Source of the DNA: Bacteroidota bacterium
GTDB lineage: Bacteria; Bacteroidota; Bacteroidia; UBA7662; CANHCV01
DNA length: 19,808 nt
Assembly (NCBI GenBank): GCA_027488715.1
Contig: JAIYBD010000216.1
Location: 1 to 19,808, forward strand
Direction: 5' to 3'
Shown here piece after piece: positions 14,809 to 19,808 of the stretch. The translations under genes were made by a program, and so were the position numbers. Position 1 is the stretch's first letter. Each line of letters starts with the position of its first letter. The notes below the pieces were generated by a model. It saw only the letters and a program-made list of their open reading frames with translations, had not been told where the DNA came from and did not search any database.

Positions 14809-14842
14809 AAAAAAGGGGTTGACATCGGTCAACCCCTTTTTT
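14809..14842. terminator. Bidirectional rho-independent terminator
   Basis: AAAAAGGGGTTGAC (14810-14823) pairs perfectly with GTCAACCCCTTTTT (14828-14841) around the tetraloop ATCG. A-tract and T-tract flanks give U-runs on both strands. It serves the large secreted protein on the plus strand and the convergent fabG-dapF-GNAT operon on the minus strand, whose last stop codon starts at its edge. Confidence 0.93.
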
Positions 14843-15348
14843 TATGCCAAATTTTTTTGAACAAGGATACCATCGACAAAATTCCCTCGAAGGTTAAGCC
14901 AGTTTTTCAAGTGGCCAGCCTTTTCGTATCCGGCTTTTTCAAAGGCACGAAGGCTGGCAACGTTGTCTTCCGAAATAATCGCCCACAAGTTGGAAATGGA
15001 GAAGGTTTGAGCCAAGGATTCCGTTTCAAGTAAAATCCGTGTTCCCCATCCTTGGTTCCGGTGCTCGGAGTGGGCAATGATGATTCCAATTCCGGCCCGT
15101 TGATGCTGTGGGTGGTAATCGAATAATTCTACCGTGCCAATGGATTCCCCGTTTACATCAATAATCCAGCGCTGCTGCCCATGAACTTCCAAGGCCCTTG
15201 GCCCTTCCAAACAAAAGGCCTGCAGTTCCATTAACGTAGGTGGGGTGTTGGAGTCCTGAGCATCCCGAAGTTCTGGGTCGTTGTCCCAAAGGAATAAGGT
15301 CATGGCATCTTCGGGCTCTAAAACCCGCAACCGAATTATCCCTTCCAT
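14842..15348 (-). CDS. GNAT-family N-acetyltransferase (RimJ/RimL-like)
   Basis: 168-residue acetyl-CoA-dependent acetyltransferase. It opens IRLRVLEPEDAMTLFLWDND, typical of the RimJ/RimL branch. The acetyl-CoA motif is GIGIIIAHSEHRNQGWGTRIL (about residues 87-107, with Q/R-x-x-G-x-G as NQGWG), and the C-terminal signature is SEDNVASLRAFEKAGYEKAG. The acceptor (a protein N-terminus, polyamine or small amine) cannot be told from sequence. ATG at 15348 is the first start matching the family N-terminus; it overlaps the 3' end of dapF by 13 nt, so the two are translationally coupled. The longer open frame upstream only reads through dapF. It ends against the terminator at 14809-14842. Confidence 0.88.
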   Translation of the reverse strand: MEGIIRLRVLEPEDAMTLFLWDNDPELRDAQDSNTPPTLMELQAFCLEGPRALEVHGQQRWIIDVNGESIGTVELFDYHPQHQRAGIGIIIAHSEHRNQGWGTRILLETESLAQTFSISNLWAIISEDNVASLRAFEKAGYEKAGHLKNWLNLRGNFVDGILVQKNLA

Positions 15349-16133
15349 ATTCCTTCGAATACGCGGGTTGCGGGACCGATCAATAGGATTTTCGATGTTT
15401 TCCCATGAATCCATGTCCATTGCACTTCCAAATTTCCGCCGGGAACTTGAATGGAAATGCGGTTGTTTTCTTTTTGAGAGGATGTTTTTGCTACATACGC
15501 CAAAGCGGCGGCGGTAACTCCCGTTCCACAAGAAAAAGTGGGTGCCTCTACTCCCCGTTCAAAGGTGCCTACCCAAAGGCTGTTCTCGTTTAACGGGGCC
15601 ACAAAATTTACGTTGATGCCTTCTTTTTCAAATTCCGGTAAATGCCGGATGTGGTAGCCTCTTTGTTGGATTTCTTCCAGAGAAATGGGTTGTTCAACCC
15701 ATTGAACGTAGTGGGGAGATCCGGTATTTCCGATATAATCGCCATTGGGTAAGGGCTTCATTTCCGCAGATGCGCACATTTCCAATTGAATGAATCCGTT
15801 TTTGATCCAAGCTTGGTGTGGCCCATCGATGGCGATGAATTGAGTAGATTCCCCGGTAAATATCCCGAGTTGGTGGGCGAAATGAACGATGCACCTTCCT
15901 CCGTTGCCGCACATGCTGCTTTCATTTCCGTCGGAATTGAAATACACCATGCGAAAATCGTAGGGAGCTTCGGCGTTTTCAACGAGCATCAACCCGTCGG
16001 CGCCCACCCCGAAACGGCGGTGGCAGAAGGCTGCAACCTCTTCGGGGGTGGGCTTCCAACCCACGGCTCGGTTATCGATTAAAATAAAATCGTTCCCGGT
16101 GCCGTGGTATTTGGTAAAGGGAATGTTATTCAT
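15336..16133 (-). CDS. dapF: Diaminopimelate epimerase DapF
   Basis: 265-residue cytoplasmic enzyme converting LL- to meso-diaminopimelate for lysine and peptidoglycan synthesis. It begins IPFTKYHGTGNDFILID, the family hallmark. The two catalytic cysteines are visible: Cys75 in NSDGNESSMCGNGGRC and Cys202 in APTFSCGTGVTAAAL. Both halves of the pseudo-symmetric fold are intact and the length is normal. ATG at 16133 shares one base with the fabG stop (TGATG); the upstream TTG at 16160 would only add residues inside fabG. The operon fabG-dapF-GNAT pairs fatty-acid and cell-wall precursor functions, though a direct pathway link is not needed. Confidence 0.96.
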   Translation of the reverse strand: MNNIPFTKYHGTGNDFILIDNRAVGWKPTPEEVAAFCHRRFGVGADGLMLVENAEAPYDFRMVYFNSDGNESSMCGNGGRCIVHFAHQLGIFTGESTQFIAIDGPHQAWIKNGFIQLEMCASAEMKPLPNGDYIGNTGSPHYVQWVEQPISLEEIQQRGYHIRHLPEFEKEGINVNFVAPLNENSLWVGTFERGVEAPTFSCGTGVTAAALAYVAKTSSQKENNRISIQVPGGNLEVQWTWIHGKTSKILLIGPATRVFEGIWKG

Positions 16134-16885
16134 CAATTGGGGGTGTGCAATCCACCGCAAACGTTGATCGTTTGGCCGTTGATGTACCCGCTCATGTCTG
16201 ATCCCAAGAATACGGCCAAATTGGCAACGTCTTCGGGTGTACCCGGACGCTTCAACGGAATCATGTCGTTCCAGCCTTTGATCACCTCTTCGCTCAATTC
16301 ACCGGTCATTTCGGTAGCGATGAAGCCGGGAGCAATGGCATTGCAACGAACACCGCGAGAGCCCATTTCTTTGGCAACCACTTGGGTGAAACCGATGACA
16401 CCGGCCTTGGAAGCCGAATAGTTGGCTTGGCCTGGATTTCCATTTCTTCCAACAATGGAGGTGATGTTGATGATGGATCCTTTTCGATTCTTCATCAAGA
16501 CTTTCATGGCGTTTTTCGTGATATTGAAAACCGATTTCAAATTGGTATCGATCACTTGATCCCATTGTTCTTCGGTCATGCGAAGCAATAGGGTGTCGCG
16601 GGTGATGCCTGCATTGTTCACCACAATTTCCAAAGTACCAAAGTCGGCCACAATGGAATCGATCAAGGCTTCAGCCTGAGCGAAATTGGCAGCGTCGGAT
16701 TTGTATCCTTTGGCGCGAACACCGAAGGCTTTCAATTCTTCTTCGAGGGCGCGGGCCTTTTCTTCAGAAGAGAGGTAAGTGAAGGCGACATCAGCACCCA
16801 TTTCAGCAAATTTTTTCGCAATACCGTTTCCGATTCCGCGACTGGCTCCGGTAATCAAAGCCACTTTTCCATCAAGTAATTTCAT
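16133..16885 (-). CDS. fabG: 3-oxoacyl-[acyl-carrier-protein] reductase FabG
   Basis: 250-residue short-chain dehydrogenase/reductase that reduces 3-oxoacyl-ACP with NADPH in fatty-acid elongation. The cofactor motif TGASRGIG is at residues 12-19 and NNAG at 90-93. The catalytic set is Asn115, Ser143, Tyr156 and Lys160 (YSASK). The FabG-typical GITRDTLLLRM and ending SGYINGQTINVCGGLH are present, which separates it from generic SDRs. First gene of the fabG-dapF-GNAT operon. A perfect TAAATTTG box ends only 4 nt before the ATG, so the mRNA is predicted to have an almost absent 5' leader; no Shine-Dalgarno sequence is possible. Confidence 0.94.
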   Translation of the reverse strand: MKLLDGKVALITGASRGIGNGIAKKFAEMGADVAFTYLSSEEKARALEEELKAFGVRAKGYKSDAANFAQAEALIDSIVADFGTLEIVVNNAGITRDTLLLRMTEEQWDQVIDTNLKSVFNITKNAMKVLMKNRKGSIINITSIVGRNGNPGQANYSASKAGVIGFTQVVAKEMGSRGVRCNAIAPGFIATEMTGELSEEVIKGWNDMIPLKRPGTPEDVANLAVFLGSDMSGYINGQTINVCGGLHTPN

Positions 16886-16889
16886 GCAA

Positions 16890-16897
16890 CAAATTTA
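16890..16897 (-). promoter_or_regulatory. fabG promoter -7 box TAAATTTG
   Basis: On the minus strand 16897-16890 reads TAAATTTG, exactly TAnnTTTG. With this box centred on -7, transcription should begin about 4 nt past the final G, near 16886, one base before the ATG. No matching -33 element was found. It occupies the 35-bp gap between the SGNH/PKD gene and fabG. Confidence 0.45.
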
Positions 16898-16920
16898 AGC
16901 ATCAATTTTTAATCTTCCCG

Positions 16921-18141
16921 TTAGGGATTCAATCGGAATTTGGTGGTCGTTCCTTGTTCATCTTTCATCCAAATGATGAGATCTTTAGGAAGAAATTGGA
17001 GCGATTTGGTTTCGTTGGGCAATAGGCGAAACGATCCGCTCCAACGGCCATCGACCGTTCCCCAAGCGATGTTGATCGGCTGCGAAGATTGGGATGAAAT
17101 GAAAGATCCTGCAATCGACCAACTAGAATTTTCCAGCATGCTGCTGCTCAAAACTACCGAAAACGTTTGGCTGGAAGAATCGGTTTTGCAACCGTTGGAA
17201 ACGGTTAATTTTGCCCGAAACGGCCCTGCCGAATTGTAGCGGTGAATGGGGTTTCGAGAGGTATCGGTAGTTCCATCCCCAAAATCCCACAGTTGGGAAA
17301 CATTTCCCGTAGATTGATTGGTGAATTGCACATGTTGCCCCGTGGTTTGGGTGGTAAATTGGGATTTTAAGGGAAAATTGGGAGTGATGTTCCACACGGA
17401 AAGGGAATCGAATACCACTGAATCCGACATGCTTTGAAGACGCAAAGCTGTGGCATGTCCTAAGGTGTACATGAATGGATTGGCGAGTACCCGACTTTGG
17501 AAAATGGTGGAATAAAGCACACAAGCCGATAAGTAGGAACCGGTTTGATTGGGGTGGGAGTTATCGGAATCGTGCAAAACCTCGGTCGAATCATCTCGAA
17601 TAGATCTTCTCCACGCCCATCCCACAGGAGCACAAAAAGCCTGATGGGTTTGAGTTAGTTGCAAATAGGTATCTCGAAGTCGCCAGCTCATTCCTTCGTA
17701 GGTGCAAATGGGAGGGTAGGAAGCGCAATTGGATTGATCGCCATAACGCCGGCCCCAAGTCATGAAAAAGACCACTTTTCCGCAAGGAGAGTATTTTTTG
17801 ATAGAATCTACCAAACGTTGGGCATAGGGAAAAACTTCTACAGCGGTTTGGGAGGGAGGAAAGGCGGGGCGTTGACTTTGCTCTTGGAGCACCACGAAAT
17901 CCCACCCGCCTTGTCGAATTTTCGCCATGGTGTTTGGATCAGTACTGTGGCTTTGAAACGTATATCCGCCCACCAGGGCAGAATCTACCACCATGCTTTT
18001 GCCTCCAACGGTGGCCAAGGATTGAATGAGGGACGGAAGTCCGTTCACGTAGGTGTACGAGTTACCGATGAACAAAACCCGGGTTTGGGCCCAGCCGATG
18101 TTGGCCAAAAGGCCCGTCGCAAGAAAAAAAATCCACTTCAT
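16921..18141 (-). CDS. Secreted SGNH-hydrolase-like protein with PKD domain and T9SS-like tail
   Basis: 406 residues. The signal peptide (MKWIFFLATGLLANIGWAQ) is followed by an SGNH/GDSL-type domain resembling DUF4886 (about 21-225). The nucleophile motif is GNSYT with Ser28, the mid-domain motif is WDFVVLQEQSQRP (80-92), and the C-terminal acid/base pair is in DSDNSHPN with Asp193 and His196, so the hydrolase appears catalytically intact. A PKD domain follows (about 262-330), with LWDFGDGTTD at 284-293. The last ~65 residues resemble a degenerate T9SS type A sorting domain (SLQFLPKDLIIWMKDEQGTT, ending TKFRLNP). It is probably secreted and acts on acyl or carbohydrate esters; the substrate is unknown. 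The N-terminal family match is good, the CTD assignment moderate. The start ATG fits the signal peptide exactly. Confidence 0.75.
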   Translation of the reverse strand: MKWIFFLATGLLANIGWAQTRVLFIGNSYTYVNGLPSLIQSLATVGGKSMVVDSALVGGYTFQSHSTDPNTMAKIRQGGWDFVVLQEQSQRPAFPPSQTAVEVFPYAQRLVDSIKKYSPCGKVVFFMTWGRRYGDQSNCASYPPICTYEGMSWRLRDTYLQLTQTHQAFCAPVGWAWRRSIRDDSTEVLHDSDNSHPNQTGSYLSACVLYSTIFQSRVLANPFMYTLGHATALRLQSMSDSVVFDSLSVWNITPNFPLKSQFTTQTTGQHVQFTNQSTGNVSQLWDFGDGTTDTSRNPIHRYNSAGPFRAKLTVSNGCKTDSSSQTFSVVLSSSMLENSSWSIAGSFISSQSSQPINIAWGTVDGRWSGSFRLLPNETKSLQFLPKDLIIWMKDEQGTTTKFRLNP

Positions 18142-18261
18142 AAGGGGGAATGAAAGGTTGAAAATACACTTTTTTGACGATGAATAGATAAAAAAAGTTC
18201 AAGCAGGAGCGACATTTCTGCTGTTAATTTTTTCTAGGTGTAAGAAATGTGGGAACTACTT

Positions 18262-18294
18262 TTTGGCAAGTGAGGGGGTTTGTTTGCATCTTTG
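18262..18294 (+). promoter_or_regulatory. guaA promoter (TTTG ... CATCTTTG)
   Basis: TTTG (18262-18265) is followed after 21 nt by CATCTTTG (18287-18294), one mismatch from TAnnTTTG and within the usual 17-23 nt spacing. The predicted start falls at or next to 18298, the A of the guaA ATG, so the mRNA would be leaderless. The 18142-18261 stretch upstream shows no gene or riboswitch that I recognise. Confidence 0.5.
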
Positions 18295-18297
18295 CGC

Positions 18298-19808
18298 ATG
18301 CAAAAAGTATTGATCATCGACTCGGGTTCCCAATACACCCAGTTGATTGCCCGTCGGGTACGTGAGCAGCAAGTTTACTGCGAAATTCATCCTTTTCATA
18401 CCGCACCTGCCCCCGATGCCGATACCATTGGTGTCATTTTTTCGGGCTCTCCGGCCTCGGTTCACGATGCCAACGCTCCTCAACTCACGGTAGATCAATA
18501 CGCTCACTTGCCCATTTTGGGTGTTTGTTACGGAGCCCAATATTTGGCCCAGGTCAATGGAGGTGCTGTGATTCGTTCCCAAATTCGGGAGTACGGACGA
18601 GCTCATTTGAATTCGGTTGATTCGACCTGTCCGCTTTTCAAACATATTCCAGCGGGGAGTCAGGTTTGGATGAGCCACGGCGATACCATTGGGACGTTGC
18701 CTGCGGGCGCCAAAGTGGTAGCGTCTACCGACCATGTTGAAAATGCTGCCTATGTTTTCGAAGGGAAACCACATTATGCCATCCAATTTCACCCTGAAGT
18801 GACGCATTCCCTCGATGGAAAGCAGTTGATCGAAAATTTCTTGGTGGAGATTTGCGGTGCTCACCGGGATTGGACTTCTGAAAATTACATCGATGCGACC
18901 TTGCAGCAATTGAAGGATCAAGTAGGATCCGATACGGTGGTGATGGGTTTGTCGGGCGGAGTTGATTCTACCGTTGCGGCTACGTTATTGTCAAGAGCCA
19001 TTGGAAATCAATTGGTTTGCATTTTCATCGACAATGGTTTATTGAGAAAAGACGAGTATGAGGCCGTTTTGGAAAGCTATAAAAACCAAGGCCTCAACAT
19101 CATTGGAGTAGATGCCAAGCAACGTTTTTACGATGCGTTGACCGGAATTTCAGATCCAGAACAAAAGCGTAAAACCATCGGCCGCGTTTTCATTGAGGTA
19201 TTCGATGAAGAAGCGAATAAAATCGATGGAGCTCGTTGGTTGGGTCAGGGAACCATCTATCCCGATGTTATTGAATCGATGACGGTTCATGGTCCTTCGG
19301 CTACGATTAAATCACACCACAACGTGGGTGGTCTTCCCGAAGACATGAAGCTGAAGGTGGTGGAACCGCTTCGCAGTTTATTCAAAGATGAGGTTCGTTT
19401 GGTTGGACGTGCATTGGGTTTACCTAACACGCTTTTAGGTCGACATCCGTTTCCGGGTCCGGGATTGGCCATTCGTATTTTGGGCGATATCACGGCAGAT
19501 AAAGTTCGGATTCTTCAGGAGGCCGATGCCATTTTCATTCAGAATTTGAAGGACAGCAATTGGTACGATAAGGTATGGCAAGCAGGCGCGATTTTCCTTC
19601 CCGTTCAAAGCGTGGGAGTGATGGGCGACGAGCGTACCTACGAGCACGTGATTTGTTTGCGAGCTGTTCAATCGGTAGACGGTATGACAGCCGATTGGAG
19701 TCACTTGCCGTATGAGCTACTGGGTAAGATTTCAAACGAGATCATCAATCAGGTAAAAGGAATTAACCGGGTGGTGTACGATATTTCATCGAAACCGCCG
19801 GCAACGAT
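18298..19808 (+). CDS. guaA: GMP synthase (glutamine-hydrolysing), C-terminus cut by window end
   Basis: 503 residues visible of an enzyme that aminates XMP to GMP. The N-terminal glutamine amidotransferase has Cys77 in LGVCYGAQ and His165/Glu167 in FHPEVTH, completing the class I triad. The ATP-pyrophosphatase domain has the SGGVDS loop at 219-224. The dimerisation domain includes TIYPDVIESM, HHNVGGLP and GRHPFPGPGLAIR. The visible end, SSKPPAT, normally precedes a final IEWE, so only a few residues and the stop lie outside the window. ATG at 18298 is the sole sensible start. No frameshift is seen. The promoter lies directly against the start codon. Confidence 0.97.
   Translation, partial: MQKVLIIDSGSQYTQLIARRVREQQVYCEIHPFHTAPAPDADTIGVIFSGSPASVHDANAPQLTVDQYAHLPILGVCYGAQYLAQVNGGAVIRSQIREYGRAHLNSVDSTCPLFKHIPAGSQVWMSHGDTIGTLPAGAKVVASTDHVENAAYVFEGKPHYAIQFHPEVTHSLDGKQLIENFLVEICGAHRDWTSENYIDATLQQLKDQVGSDTVVMGLSGGVDSTVAATLLSRAIGNQLVCIFIDNGLLRKDEYEAVLESYKNQGLNIIGVDAKQRFYDALTGISDPEQKRKTIGRVFIEVFDEEANKIDGARWLGQGTIYPDVIESMTVHGPSATIKSHHNVGGLPEDMKLKVVEPLRSLFKDEVRLVGRALGLPNTLLGRHPFPGPGLAIRILGDITADKVRILQEADAIFIQNLKDSNWYDKVWQAGAIFLPVQSVGVMGDERTYEHVICLRAVQSVDGMTADWSHLPYELLGKISNEIINQVKGINRVVYDISSKPPAT

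Noticed and set aside
14842..15531. 229-residue version of the GNAT protein
   Set aside because: The extra 61 N-terminal residues only read through dapF in another frame; the family N-terminus begins at ATG 15348.
18142..18297. Purine-type riboswitch upstream of guaA
   Set aside because: No conserved aptamer pairing seen, and the promoter position predicts a leader too short to hold one.
18256..18921. Minus-strand open frame opposite guaA
   Set aside because: Completely shadowed by the conserved amidotransferase domain of guaA on the plus strand.

Overview
The window (about 19.8 kb, moderate to low GC) looks like chromosomal DNA of a member of the Bacteroidota, most likely Flavobacteriales or a close relative. 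The evidence is the gldA-gldF-gldG gliding ABC transporter, a very large secreted protein with a type B type-IX-secretion (T9SS) C-terminal domain, a FISUMP-domain lipoprotein, a Bacteroidota-style TonB next to folC, and several TAnnTTTG (-7) promoter boxes in place of E. coli-type -10 boxes. No tRNA, rRNA or CRISPR array was seen.

Region 1 (1-2100) is the accessory part. It holds an imperfect inverted repeat at the left edge, a FISUMP lipoprotein, and a decayed C-terminal fragment of a tyrosine recombinase (691-1019, minus strand) with a clear 2-nt frameshift. A small outer-membrane beta-barrel gene directly abuts the fragment. About 525 bp of apparently non-coding DNA follows.

Region 2 (2101-8169) is entirely on the minus strand. 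gldA-gldF-gldG form a tight operon (4-nt overlap, then a 4-nt gap). Upstream lie a 61-residue protein of unknown function with its own promoter and terminator, then a tonB-folC pair.

Region 3 (8349-14790) is on the plus strand: an ECF-type sigma factor, an overlapping gene for a predicted envelope-spanning protein (anti-sigma-like N-terminus, one membrane helix, Ser/Thr-rich linker, C-terminal beta-barrel), a gamma-carbonic-anhydrase-like hexapeptide protein, and a 1280-residue secreted T9SS type B protein. A strong bidirectional terminator separates this block from the convergent genes on its right.

Region 4 (14842-18141) is on the minus strand: fabG-dapF-GNAT with overlapping reading frames, and upstream of it a secreted SGNH-hydrolase/PKD protein with a T9SS-like tail. 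Region 5 is guaA on the plus strand, cut by the window end only a few residues before its expected C-terminus.

Most of the window is recognisable core metabolism (folate, lysine/peptidoglycan, fatty acid, GMP) mixed with surface and gliding genes. The least conventional parts are the recombinase scar with its neighbours, the sigma/trans-envelope pair beside a T9SS cargo gene, the small FECFGCGS-tailed protein, and promoters placed so close to start codons that fabG and guaA transcripts are predicted to be essentially leaderless.
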